The notes below the pieces were generated by a model. The model ran no database searches, was not told where the DNA came from, and saw only the letters and a list, made by a program, of their open reading frames with translations. 64,000 nucleotides of DNA from Luzula sylvatica (lineage: Eukaryota; Streptophyta; Magnoliopsida; Poales; Juncaceae): the NCBI GenBank assembly GCA_946800325.1, contig OX326958.1:9620001-9684000 (forward strand). Direction: 5' to 3'. Positions 33,004-44,189 of this stretch are shown here, piece by piece (the first letter of the stretch is position 1; the number at the start of each line of letters is the position of its first letter). The translations under genes were made by a program, and so were the position numbers.

Positions 33004-34240
33004 CTTATATGGGTGTAATTTCGGTTAAAGATATTTAGTTATAGTGGGAGTAAATATTTGTACAATTATTATGATATCGACACGTGATATAAACATATGT
33101 TATAGACATATGATATGGTCATAAAGTTTTTCAAGTTTATTAGATATTATGGTTATTCTGCAGAATTAAAGTTGTATTTATCACTTTACTCTGATTTAAA
33201 CAAGTTTCGTCTCAATATGGTTTAAAAGAGATGGTTTGTCTAATTAAGATATTAAAGGAGACGGGTTGTCTCAATGCGGTTTTGAAGGAGACGGTTTGTC
33301 TCATTAAGTTATTAAAGAAGACGGTTTTAAGGATCTCACTAAATTTATTTTTAGGAGGACCAAGTTGGAAATAGACATGTTAAGATCACATTACGTGAAA
33401 TTTCCATGCTACACATTCACATCATGATTCATGTCATTCAGTTATATTAGCGTACGTGACCATTGAAGGTTTAGTTACGTTAAATGTGACGAAATCCGAT
33501 TTGATCCTACGTTGATATTATTGATGGACGGAATTGGTTAGGGACACATAAAGTTTTATAACAAACAAGTACGCGTATTCGGTTTATGTTCAATACGTAA
33601 TTATAAGGAATTACATATAGTCCAAATGGGAGATTGTTGGAACATTATTCCAACATTGGACTTATATGTAAAATATTTATATGTTGTAATATTGTCATTT
33701 AAATGCTTATAATATAGTGATCAATTTTAGTTATAAAATTAAGCATTAAATGTGTCAATTAAGTTGTGGGTCTTTGATGTGTAGAATATTGTGGTGGTGA
33801 TTCTATATTCTATGATGGGCTGAACTAGAAGATCCACATTAGGAAGCCCAATATGCATGTCTTTTGTGAAAAGATGTTTTGTGGCTATAAAAATAATTTG
33901 GTCCCAAGTACATATGATGATGATGATGAAAATATCCCACTCTGAATTCTGCCCCATTAAGATTAGAGAGAGAGATCCATTAGAGAAAATCAAAATGACT
34001 CTAAATTGGACATCATAAAGTACATGGAATCCATTTCTTGCGACTAAGGTTTCATGAACGCAATAACGGAGATGGCGCGACATCAATTCGGACGAATTTA
34101 ATACGCTTCCACACACGGTTAAGGTACAATTTTAATTAAGATTATTCGGTTGAATTCACATAGTTATTACGGTCCGTTTGTACGGGCAAATTTTAATTTT
34201 ATTCACGGGGCGGTGCCGAATCGTTGCCGCCGCCCCAACA
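33004..34240 (+). mobile_element. 5'-truncated copia: 3' UTR plus 3' LTR
   Basis: 33635-34240 has LTR form: TGTTGGAACATTATTCC at the start, GCCGCCGCCCCAACA at the end, and a TATA-like box (GGCTATAAAAATA, about 33872). Directly before it lies CCAAATGGGAGAT, a typical copia purine tract. The preceding 600 bp (GTGGGAGTAAATATTTG and following) resemble a copia 3' untranslated region. No pol coding is left. Confidence 0.7.
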
Positions 34241-34352
34241 GTAGAAATTTATAATGATCACGATTCGTTATCCAGGTTTCTCTTAAAAAAAAACTTTGTA
34301 AATTTGCAAGTACAACAATAAATAGACCTATAGGTTTAATGTACATCATGTG

Positions 34353-34887
34353 TAGGGATGTCAACGGGGCGGGGCGGGTTCGGGTAAGCCTCTCCCATAC
34401 CCGAATCCGAATTTTCGGATATTACCCGAACCCGAACCCAAAATACTCGCGGGTAAAAAATCATACCCGAACCCGAACCCGCGGATAACGGATATATCCG
34501 AACCCGTTACCCGAAAAACACCAATACTAAATCTAAAAAAATATCTAAAAAATTATTATAAAAAATACATTAAATCATCAACAATTTTATATACGTAAAA
34601 CAATAAACGTGTACAAAATACATTAAAAATCTAAATATTACAATAAATAATCCTTAAAACATCGCAAATTTTCATATCATTGGGTATTTTTCGGGTATTT
34701 CTCGGGTATTTTCGGGTTCGGGTTCGGGTTCGGGTAATACCCGCGGGTAAAAATTTATCCCCGAACCCGGACCGGGTATTATTTTTCGGATAATACCCGA
34801 CCCGCGGGTACTTTTTCGGGTATTACCCGTCCCGTTCGGGTCGGGTACCCGTGGGTTCGGGTTTTACCCGACCCATTGACATCCCTA
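34353..34887. mobile_element. hAT-type MITE
   Basis: 535 bp with TIRs TAGGGATGTCAACGGGGCGGG and ACCCATTGACATCCCTA and a perfect 8-bp TSD ATCATGTG (34345-34352; 34888-34895). Subterminal CGGGTA/TACCCG arrays; no ORF. Same family type as 30111-31703. Confidence 0.9.
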
Positions 34888-35015
34888 ATCATGTGTAATC
34901 TACAATTAAAAATGCTTGACTATGAAGTCGAATCTCCTAACGCCGATGCCTCTAGCATTGCCCTCTCGTATAGGATTGATGATGGTAGGCCTTTCGATTG
35001 ATGCCTAGTTATTAT

Positions 35016-35190
35016 CGGGATCCGGATATTTTTTCTGATCCGGTATTCGAATACGGATTCGGATCTGCACATTATATTTTTAATGTGCAATACTTGATAT
35101 AAATTAGAAAAAACATAGATAATTAATAATTTCTAAATGATTTGACGTCGCAATTATAAAATTACGTATAAATACAATAATTTAGAGTGT
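35016..35190. mobile_element. fragment of a hAT-type element
   Basis: Blocks such as GATCCGGATATTTTT, GATATAAATTAG and the AT-rich stretch after them resemble the inner part of the element at 38546-39176. No ends or TSD remain. Confidence 0.45.
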
Positions 35191-35454
35191 TCGTGTTTCA
35201 GCCGAAAGATCAGCTCTAGTCCTTATTAAGATTTATCATTTTTTGCTTTGAATGACATACTTAATAATGTGATATACCTTTAGTTCTGATCAAGTCTTTA
35301 AAATTAAATCTTACTTAGCCAATAGGAAAGAAAATGATAGTATCACATAGATCATTTTTTTCTTATGGGCCACAAGTGTGTAATAATTCCCAAGAAATCT
35401 TTAACCTTGCTTCTTCCTTCCAATAAAATTATAAATTTAAAATAAAATAATTGG

Positions 35455-35614
35455 ATCCGGCCTGTAATTGGTGTCAAAGTACATAAAAATTAGACCCGGC
35501 CCATTATGGTATTACAGTAATACAGAAATTGCATCCGGCCTGTTATGGGGGTCAAAAGAGGAGGACGAATTGAGAGAGAGGAAATAGTAGTGGTAGAGAA
35601 GAAGAGGAAGAATA
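35455..35614 (+). promoter_or_regulatory. SCY2 upstream region with threefold CCGGCC repeat
   Basis: Three imperfect copies of a roughly 40-bp unit centred on (A/T)CCGGCC...TTATGG occur at about 35456, 35495 and 35536, just before a purine-rich leader and the ATG at 35615. Their role is unknown. Confidence 0.45.
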
Positions 35615-38191
35615 ATGGTGTTATCCGTTGGGGAAGGAGTAGCAGCATCTCCACTCTCTCTCTCCTCCTGCTCATCCTCTTCACATGGGTTTCTTCTTCT
35701 TCGCCGCTTCTCCTCTTCGTCTCCTTCTTCAATTCAACATGCTTCGTTGGCCTTCTCTCGACCGTTGCTCCGCCCCATTGTTTGTTCTTCTTCCTCCACT
35801 TCATCCTACTCGAGGTATTTTTTACTGTTAATTCAACTTTTTGAGGGTTCTTAATTTTGACGGTAGTTCATTTGCAGAACTAGCACAGAAACAATTGGGT
35901 CGGAATTCGATCCTTTGGGCTTAAACAAGGACACGACTTCACCCCTCGACACCATTCTCAGTCTCTTCTCCTCAACCTACGAAAGTACTTCAAGCCCCAA
36001 AAAGGACAAATCTTCTCTTAATCGCGGCTCCGCAGGTAGGTCGATCCCTCCTTTCAAAATTTCAAATCTTTCTCAAACTCTCAAATCTTATTTTCACAAT
36101 CCAGCTTCGATCGAAGACAGCTCAATCGAAATAACCGATTTCTTCAAAGGCCAATTACCAAGTAAATTCCTCAAACTTCTCGGCTATTTAGCATTATCAC
36201 GAGTAGGAATCTACATCCCTTTGGGAGGCGTGAATACTTCCCTATTCACCTCCAATTTAGACCAAAACAGTCTTCTAAGCACTCTCGATTCCTTCTCCGG
36301 CGGTGGAATCGGTCGACTCGGAATTTGCTCGCTCGGAATCGTGCCTTTCATCAACGCCCAAATCGTTTTTCAACTCTTAACCCAAGTTTTCCCCAAATTA
36401 CAAGAAACCCAAAAAAAAGAAGGCGAAGCCGGTCGTAAAAAAATCCAACAATACACCAAATACGCCTCCGTCGGCTTCGCCATTTTTCAGGTATTATTAT
36501 TAGGGGGATTTACGTATTTACCCTTTTTTTAAACTTGAAATGACATATTTACCCTTTCATAAATCTAAAATATCATATTTACCCAAAAATTAAAAACCAT
36601 CGAATTTCTCGGTCAAAACTAACCGTCAATATTAAAATTACTATTTTATCCTTCTAAAAACCCAAAATATCATATTTACCCTTTTACAAATAAAAATACC
36701 ATATTTACCCTTTTAGATTTATGAAAGGGTAAATATGATTTTGAAAAGGTAAATATGATATTTTGGGTTTTTAGAGGGTAAAATAGTAATTTTAAATGTG
36801 GACGGTTAGTTTTAATGGAGAAATTGGATGGTTTTAAAAAATTTGGGTAAATATGATATTTTAGAGTTATGAAAGGGTAAATATGTAATTTCTAGTTTAA
36901 AAAAGGGTAAATACGTAAATCCCCCTTATTATTTTTTGTATATTATTTTTTTTATTGTTATTATTTTTTTGTAATGTTTATAGGCAATAGGGCAAGTGTT
37001 ATATTTAAAACCCTTTGTGAACGAATTCAACACCGAATGGGTCGTGACCTCGATAACGCTACTAACGTTGGGTTCGGTATTCACCACTTTTATCGGGGAC
37101 AAAATAACGGATTTGAAACTCGGAAACGGGACTTCGCTATTGATTTTCACGAGCATCATTTCGTATTTACCCGCTTCGTTTGGAAGGACAATTTCGCAAG
37201 CTCTTCAAGATGGTAATTTTACCGGATTGGCCGTTCTTTTCCTCGCCTTTTTCGGTTTGGTCCTCGGGATTGTTTACGTTCAAGTAAGAATTTTCTCGTG
37301 TATATATTTGTCCATCTTGCAAAAAAATAAAATTTCACGAATACCCTTTTAAGGATGTTTTAACAGGAAGCAGAGAGGAAAATACCGTTGAATTACGCGT
37401 CGAGATATAGTAGTAGTAGTAGAGGGATGGGGTTGCAAAAATCTGCGTATCTTCCTTTCAAGGTGATTTTTTTGCGAATTAGTCCTCTCGTTATTTTTTT
37501 AATATTTTTTAATAATTAATTGAGTAGGTGAATAGTTCGGGAGTAATGCCGATAATATTTTCAACTTCTTCTTTGGCTTTACCGGGTACGCTTGCAAGAT
37601 TTACCGGATTATCCGTTTTGAAAAAAGCTGCGCTTGCTTTAAATCCTGGAGGTAAATAATAATAAAAAGTTTTGAAAAAGAAAAAAGAAAAAACATATAT
37701 TTAATATTTTCACTATGTTTCTATAGGTGCGTTTTATATACCGACGAATATACTATTCATAGCGTTCTTCAATTATTATTATACATTTCTTCAATTGGAC
37801 CCTGATGATGTCAGCGATCAGTTAAAGAGACAAGGCGCCTCGATTCCCCTCGTCAGACCCGGCAAAAGCACTGCTAATTATCTCAAAACCGTAATTAATT
37901 AATTAATTATTTGTTTCAAAAAAGTAAGTAATAAATTAATTAATTATTTGTTTGTTTTTTCAGGTGCTAAGCAGAATTTCGGTGCTTGGATCTGGGTTTT
38001 TGGCGATTCTTGCAGCGGGGCCCTCGGTAGTGGAGCAAATTACGCATTTGACTGCATTTAGAGGATTTGCGGGGACGTCTATTTTGATCCTGGTTGGTTG
38101 TGCGACGGATACGGCGCGGAAAGTTCAAGCCGAAATAATTTCGCAGAAATATAAGAATATTGAATATTATGATATCAATCGATTTGATTGA
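35615..38191 (+). CDS. SCY2: preprotein translocase subunit SecY2, chloroplastic
   Basis: Seven exons: 35615-35814, 35878-36490, 36984-37283, 37367-37462, 37528-37651, 37727-37890, 37964-38191; all introns are GT-AG and the phases join cleanly to 574 aa, close to the Arabidopsis SCY2 length. The first 66 residues are serine/arginine-rich, a typical plastid transit peptide. The body has SecY hallmarks: hydrophobic spans, RLGICSLGIVPFINAQIVFQLL, and the cytosolic-loop stretch QETQKKEGEAGRKKIQQYTKYA. SecY2 forms the channel of a second Sec system reported in the plastid envelope, distinct from thylakoid SCY1. The ATG at 35615 gives the transit peptide in frame. Intron 2 contains a fold-back MITE. 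Confidence 0.95.
36503..36925. mobile_element. fold-back MITE in SCY2 intron 2 (PIF/Harbinger-like)
   Basis: 423 bp bounded by GGGGGATTTACGTATTTACCC and its complement, with TTA on both sides (36500-36502; 36926-36928), as expected for Tourist/Harbinger MITEs. The two halves are complementary over much of their length, so the intron RNA could form a long hairpin. Confidence 0.8.
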
Positions 38192-38545
38192 TTCAATTTG
38201 AGAGGTGGTGTTATTAGTGTTACTATGCTAATGACCTTGACTACATTTTTGTTTAGATAATGGAATTTTTGAGGTTGTATTGAATATTAAATATTTTTAT
38301 TAATCAACTTCTCAAAATGATAAAATACATATATTAAATATATTTACGTACAAAGTTATAGATTTAAAAATATGATATGATATTGGATAATTTCTCAAGA
38401 ATGTTTTTACTTGGTTAAACTTTAATTTTAGTATTTTTAATTAATTTATATATTATAAATTAAATTGTGATTTCATGAATAATATTAATTAATTTTGTAT
38501 CACATAAATTGTTTTATTAGTATTATATAACCAAAGGTATGCAAT
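38192..38545. other. SCY2 3' flank, AT-rich
   Basis: Probably contains the SCY2 3' UTR; no further gene or repeat recognised. Confidence 0.5.
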
Positions 38546-39176
38546 TAGGGATGTCAATGGTGTGGATATTGCCCGAACCGACCCGAACCGTATCCGAAGA
38601 AATATCCGGATTCGAAAAAAATATCCGGATCCGAGTGGATCCGGATATGGATCTGGTTGCTAATTTTAGGATCCAGAACCGGATTCGATATTCGGTTTTG
38701 GTGCGGGAACCGGATCCGTGTTCCGGATCCGGATATTTTTAGGATCCGGATACTTGGAACCAGATTCGAGTATCCGGAACCGGATCCGGATACGCATATT
38801 ATATATTATTTTTATGTATTATATTTGATATTAGTTGAAAATCATATACAAATTAATGATTTGTGAGTGATTTAAACTCACAATCGTAAAATTATGTTTA
38901 AATATAATCATATTTATCGTTCATATCACAATTATATATATTTATAGTTAAAAAGTAAGTTATGTTATGATAACATAGTATCCGTTTTAATATCCGAAAG
39001 AGAACCGTATCCGTATCCGTATCCGACAATATCCGAACCGTATCCGTATCTGTTTATTATCCGAACCGTATCCGGATCCGGGTAATTCCGTATCCGGATC
39101 CGTATCCGAAAAAAAATATGGATATGGATCTGGTATGACCACTATCCGAACCGGATCCGAACCGTTGACACCCCTA
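38546..39176. mobile_element. hAT-type MITE (GATCCGGA subfamily)
   Basis: 631 bp with TIRs TAGGGATGTCAATGG and CCGTTGACACCCCTA and a perfect 8-bp TSD TATGCAAT (38538-38545; 39177-39184). Subterminal regions are arrays of ATCCGGAT/CCGTATCCG words instead of the CGGGTA words of its relatives. Confidence 0.9.
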
Positions 39177-39679
39177 TATGCAATGTTTACATATGTGATG
39201 TGTGATATGATTCGCTACCCTTTTTAGTATTGTTTGGATTATTATGAATAATGTTGGTATAATACTTCGTGAATTGTATTATAGCTCAAAATTCTCGCAC
39301 GCCGACATTAATATATGATATAAAAAAATAATGTATTAGCATAACATAAAATAATTATGAAATTAATGGATGTACTTATATGAGTAAAAATATGACCGCA
39401 TGAGGAAAAGAGAAAAGCCCAAGGGGCGATTCCATGGCGATCTGGTGCCTAACATGAGTTGAACAAAATCAAGAGGAAAGATCTCCACCACTCAATAGAC
39501 ACATTAATCCTTTCAATAGACAGCCTGGGTCCTGCTTCTCCTTCACTCATTCGTCCACACAGGAGGCAAACATTTTTCTAGGAGAGCAAAAAACTGAGAA
39601 GTCTATTCACATCGCTTCTTCAGAGGAACTCTAGCACAAACCAAATCAGCAAACCAAATCAGGTAAAGAAGAGAGGCTA

Positions 39680-42118
39680 TTGTTATTTTTCTTTCTCAAA
39701 AAAGAGAAGACAATAAGAATGTCAATATTGTCACCAATGACTCATAATCATTTACAATCAATTCGAACGCCATATGGCAACTCCAAGCTCAAGTTTTTTG
39801 ACACAAATTTCTCGCCTTATAAAAGGGAGCATTCATATCCATTTCAGACATTCCCAAAAATCTTCTCTTTCACCCATTACCATTGCTCTGAACAGCCACA
39901 AAATTGCACCAAAAAGACAATAATGTCTAGTTCGAATTCAAAGACACTTAAAAGGAGAACTAAAACAAGGGAATCGAGCAGCAATCTAATAGATAATGAT
40001 CACCCTAATGTTCATCTTCTCTGGGTTCAACGTAACCGGTCGAACTCTATTAGTAGTAACATCAAATACACACGTGATATGCCAAAAACAACTTCTCCAT
40101 TTCAGTGTATCATACACACAGAGAAGGAGCTACCTCAGACGGCCTCGTTTGCTAACATCACTTCCCAAACTCAACCATGGCATGATGGAAGCACCTCTAT
40201 GGAAGTACCATACTCCATTTTTCCACTGCCTAAGAACAAAAAACACCCAGCATGGCATCGCAGATGCGTAAGGTGCCTAGATTTGGGACACCCAACTCTC
40301 GGTTGCCTCAACAAACCTAGATGTGCAAATTGTGGGAACATCGGGCACAACCACTATGTTTGTCCTTTATCTGAATTTCCGGAACTTGAGCATTTCAACC
40401 CACTAAAGCCACGAGGAAATCTCGGATCCTCCAGTTTCCCGACTGACGGCCCCGACTGCTTGCCAGTTTTCTTGCACCAAACACAAAAACACCTAGATTT
40501 GGTTAACAATCTTCGACAAAATGCTCTTATCATAGATGCTAGGCTTGTCAGAAGACATACTCTCATCAAGGTTAAGAATCTCTTGATTAAGATGAGAGAC
40601 TGGGAATTACCATTCAAGCTTGCAGCCATCAATGATGACCGATATCTGTTAACACTCCCCTCAGATGTGTCGAGGGATTACTTTATCAGAAATTTTCTCA
40701 CACCACTTCTAGCTATGAATTATGTTGTGTATCCTTGGGATATCTCCGTGGATGCTCAGCTATCCCCATATCCTTTCAAAATCTGGTTGAAATTAACAAA
40801 TATTCCCATACAATCTTTCTGCATCGAGCACCTCATTCAACTTATCGATGGTTTTGGTAATATTCTTTATCACAGTCCCCTCGAAAACCTCTCTTACATG
40901 GACTCACTAAATGTTTTGGTGGCTACCCCTAATCTGAAACTCGTGCCAAATAAGCTCTATACTCAGTGGCAGGATGGGGTAGGACAGATGGTGTACATCG
41001 AAAAGTTAAGCAATATTTACGAACCGTTAAATGCCACCCTTCCACCTGATCCTTGCCCGAATGAAAAAGCCTTCAAATTAATGTTTGATAGAGTGTCTAG
41101 AGGTGAAAATGCTCATGGACTGACGAAATCAGTCTATAATTCTTCCACTGTATCAACAACAACAACTACCCCAAGTCACCATCAAAATAAACCCTCAACT
41201 CTCCAATGGCGAGAGGTGCAAGCGGTAAAAAGACCATGTATGGAGCATGACCAATTTTCAAATTCTCCTATTATCCCGGACGAAGAACTACTGAACCATG
41301 ATGGAATCAACAACGAGCTCTCAAACGATCAAACGGGTACCGATCTTCAAACAAAAAACTCTCAAACAGGGCTTGTAACTGAGCCCGTAACAAAACCTCA
41401 ACAAACCAACTTGATGGCTCAGCCTTCAAGCAACGCGAATGAACTAATAGTAAACACCTCTGAATTGCCAAAAAAAACGAGTGAGGTGGACAAAGGAAAG
41501 GGGAAGTTGATCGATCATCGATCTTCCATAAAAAAGAAGAAAAGCAAGGATGAGTTACCAACGAAAAACAAGCTTTTGGCCGACTCCTTCAAAGCTACAC
41601 AATCAAAAGAAAGTTTGATCAACAAGGAAGGTCACTCCGGAAACATGGTAAAGGATGATGGCAGTGTGACTGGTGGATTGCCGAGTGCCGACGATAACGA
41701 GCAGGAAACGGGAGAAAAACAACATTCTGAAATGGATACGTCAACAATGGAGAATGAGGTGGAGCAAGACTATCTCATCACTAAGGATGATGGTAAGAAC
41801 ACTTTCTATGATCACAAGAAAAAATTAAATACTGCCATTATTGCAACTGGATCTCTTCTGAAACAAAAATTATGCACTAATATTAATAATTCAATGCAAT
41901 CAAATAAACCCAAAAGGCCATTAAAGAAGAAAATGAATAATGCAATTTCAAACAAAATAAATAAAAGAATTTCTGAACGAGAAAAAATCCTTAGCACTCT
42001 GCGTGCTGAAAAAGCTAAAGAGGTGGGATTATCTGATGAAAGAATTGCTGAAATTGAATCATTCTGCGGATTAAATTCAATATGTACTTCTTCCTCTAAT
42101 AATATACCAAACGATTGA
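39680..42118 (+). CDS. LINE ORF1 protein, CCHC and DUF4283-like (812 aa)
   Basis: The nucleic-acid-binding ORF1 protein of a plant L1 element. Two CCHC knuckles lie at residues 196-209 (CVRCLDLGHPTLGC) and 215-228 (CANCGNIGHNHYVC). A region resembling DUF4283 follows (about 270-450; RRHTLIKVKN, DRYLLTLPS, YPFKIWLKLTNIP). The C-terminal half is hydrophilic, with lysine-rich stretches and a basic end. In most plant L1 ORF1 proteins I know, DUF4283 precedes the knuckle; here the order is reversed. A second ATG at 39719 could also start translation. The frame has no stops although ORF2 is destroyed. Confidence 0.8.
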   Translation: MLFFFLKKEKTIRMSILSPMTHNHLQSIRTPYGNSKLKFFDTNFSPYKREHSYPFQTFPKIFSFTHYHCSEQPQNCTKKTIMSSSNSKTLKRRTKTRESSSNLIDNDHPNVHLLWVQRNRSNSISSNIKYTRDMPKTTSPFQCIIHTEKELPQTASFANITSQTQPWHDGSTSMEVPYSIFPLPKNKKHPAWHRRCVRCLDLGHPTLGCLNKPRCANCGNIGHNHYVCPLSEFPELEHFNPLKPRGNLGSSSFPTDGPDCLPVFLHQTQKHLDLVNNLRQNALIIDARLVRRHTLIKVKNLLIKMRDWELPFKLAAINDDRYLLTLPSDVSRDYFIRNFLTPLLAMNYVVYPWDISVDAQLSPYPFKIWLKLTNIPIQSFCIEHLIQLIDGFGNILYHSPLENLSYMDSLNVLVATPNLKLVPNKLYTQWQDGVGQMVYIEKLSNIYEPLNATLPPDPCPNEKAFKLMFDRVSRGENAHGLTKSVYNSSTVSTTTTTPSHHQNKPSTLQWREVQAVKRPCMEHDQFSNSPIIPDEELLNHDGINNELSNDQTGTDLQTKNSQTGLVTEPVTKPQQTNLMAQPSSNANELIVNTSELPKKTSEVDKGKGKLIDHRSSIKKKKSKDELPTKNKLLADSFKATQSKESLINKEGHSGNMVKDDGSVTGGLPSADDNEQETGEKQHSEMDTSTMENEVEQDYLITKDDGKNTFYDHKKKLNTAIIATGSLLKQKLCTNINNSMQSNKPKRPLKKKMNNAISNKINKRISEREKILSTLRAEKAKEVGLSDERIAEIESFCGLNSICTSSSNNIPND

Positions 42119-43187
42119 ATAATCCAATTATTCTAAATATATTACTTTCCAATTTTATCCATCGAGCAATAATTTGCTGCAAGCAATCCAAACCCTACTC
42201 TCCACATCACTCCCTTCACAGAGGAGGAGGATCCAAGTTAATTAATACTTAGTATTTTGCTATGTCACATAGTGCTGAGTGTTTTAACACCTATTTCGAG
42301 GAAAATTTAATTACAAATAACTCTTAAGAGCCATTTCGACCTAATCACACAAATTCAACTCCAAAATCGGAGCACCATAACAATTATAAATGCATATATG
42401 ATGCTACAAGGTTTGACCAAAAAGAACAATATATAACTGAGCTCACTCAGTTAACTTCACAAATTGCAGAACCACTATTAATATTGGGTGATTTTAATTT
42501 TTGAAGATCGCCACAAGAAACAATTGGGCAACCACAACCACCACAATTTTTCATCTCTTTTCAATGATTTCATAATGAAGCATGGATTTACTGAAAATTT
42601 ACCTACAACAACAAAGAGAAAATCAAATATTCTCAAAATTGGATTGCATATCATATAAGTCAACATTGGCTAAACACATCTTCTCTTCTTTCTCTAACAC
42701 CAAATGGTCTAACCTCATATCACATACCATACAAATTTCATTGTAAACAACAAGGCAAAAGAGAAATATTTTCAGATTTCAAAAATACTGGCAAATTCTA
42801 GAAACGGCGCACCACTTATTTGTCAGCTGTGTCTTCACTAAAGAATGCTATCAAAAAGTCGGTGTAACAATTGACGAAAACAAGAGCCTGCTAGTAAACT
42901 GGGAAATGATCCATAAAAGAACCTCGAAATCACAACAAAGAAATGAAGATGACTACGACGAAACTATAAGCTGGGCGGCCACAGTCTAGTCAATTTGGAA
43001 ATAGAGAAATAAACGAATCTTCAATAGGAAAGCTAAAATGTCTATCCTAATGTCTCAACAAATATTAAAATTACAGTGTTTTTGGAAACTAGGATAGTTA
43101 GCTTTATGTGCAATGAACTTGTATCACTTGTATAATTATTTATTATCAATAAAGAACTCTCCATGAGCACGATTCGTGCTCTAGGTT
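42119..43187 (+). pseudogene. LINE ORF2 remnant
   Basis: Short pieces in changing frames: endonuclease GDFN at about 42490, then the zinc-finger end of RT near 42795-42870. Two kilobases or more of the usual ORF2 are missing between them, so it cannot make a reverse transcriptase. Confidence 0.75.
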
Positions 43188-43216
43188 CTTTTCAAAAAAA
43201 AAAAATATGACCGCAT

Positions 43217-43820
43217 AATTTTATTTGTAGAATAATTTTATTTTAAAAAGATATTATCATTAATCTTCATATAAAATATCTTCGGGGCAATTTCTTGTAT
43301 ATTCCTCCATAAATCTTAAATATAATATTAATCATTGTAAAAATGCAAATTTCAAATTTGTCCTTTCAAAATTAGAAGTGTATCAAATATATCATGTTAA
43401 AATCGAAATTTATCAAATTTTAAAAAGGTGATGATATTTTAAGAGCATTAATTATATTTTCAAACTTTTAACTAAATTAATTATCTCTTCCCTGAGAGTT
43501 AGTTTTTGGTTTATGTTTTAACTCTCTTTCACAACTCTCAACTCTGCTCTTTTTTTATTAAGAACACGTACATAATTTATGAAGAGGAGGAAAGACAAAT
43601 CAATATATTGAGGGTAAGTTCGTCATTTAATAATTTGTGTTTTAAAAATTAGTGAAAAAATAAATGTTATATAAAAATGATAGAAAGTGAGTTTTGAAAG
43701 AACAAATTTGATATTTATAATTTTACAAGGACAAATATGATATTTTGGGTTTATAGAAGAATTTACATGAAATTAACCCTATAATATATCAAATAGATTG
43801 TCCGGTTCAAAGGTGAAAGA
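43217..43820. other. AT-rich intergenic DNA
   Basis: No ORF or repeat recognised between the LINE and the helicase promoter. Confidence 0.5.
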
Positions 43821-43825
43821 CCCCA

Positions 43826-43966
43826 AGCCCAAACCCAAACTAATATATCGAACTAATATTCGGACCCGTTTTAACAAAAAACGTCCGATCCGTTTAGAAA
43901 AATCCATCGAATAAGCTAATTCATCTTCTCGCTCGAAAGTTTCCACGAAACCCTAAACCCTAAACC
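43826..43966 (+). promoter_or_regulatory. RH36 promoter elements: site II-like and double telobox
   Basis: AGCCCA (43826-43831; TGGGCT on the other strand) is a site II-type core, and AAACCCTAAACCCTAAACC (43948-43966) is an overlapping double telobox. This pair is common upstream of plant ribosomal-protein and ribosome-biogenesis genes and fits the helicase that starts at 44190. Confidence 0.6.
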
Positions 43967-44189
43967 TCGAGCGACTCCATCCCCCTTTCTTTCTTTTTAT
44001 CTGAAAGATCTAAAGGTACAACAGAGCTCATTTCTTACTGAATCAGTTAAAACTTTCGTTCTAGATTGAGATTTTGAGCTATTGTTAGTTAATTTTGAGC
44101 TTTGAAGGGGTAATTTAACAACCAGAAGAGTAGACAAACTATTGTTGGTTGATTAGTCTAGTAGTGAATTTCATCTTTGTTTACTAGAA

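Larger units (their letters stand above)
39402..43200 (+). mobile_element. LINE (L1-type) with intact ORF1 and deleted ORF2
   Basis: The insertion is bounded by a 16-bp target duplication AAAAATATGACCGCAT (39386-39401; 43201-43216) and ends in an A-rich tail, as expected for target-primed insertion. A 280-bp leader precedes ORF1 (39680-42118). The remaining 1.1 kb holds only scraps of ORF2: the endonuclease motif LLILGDFN (about 42475-42500) and a zinc-finger RT-end motif (ETAHHLFVSCVF, about 42800-42835). The reverse transcriptase is missing. Confidence 0.88.
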
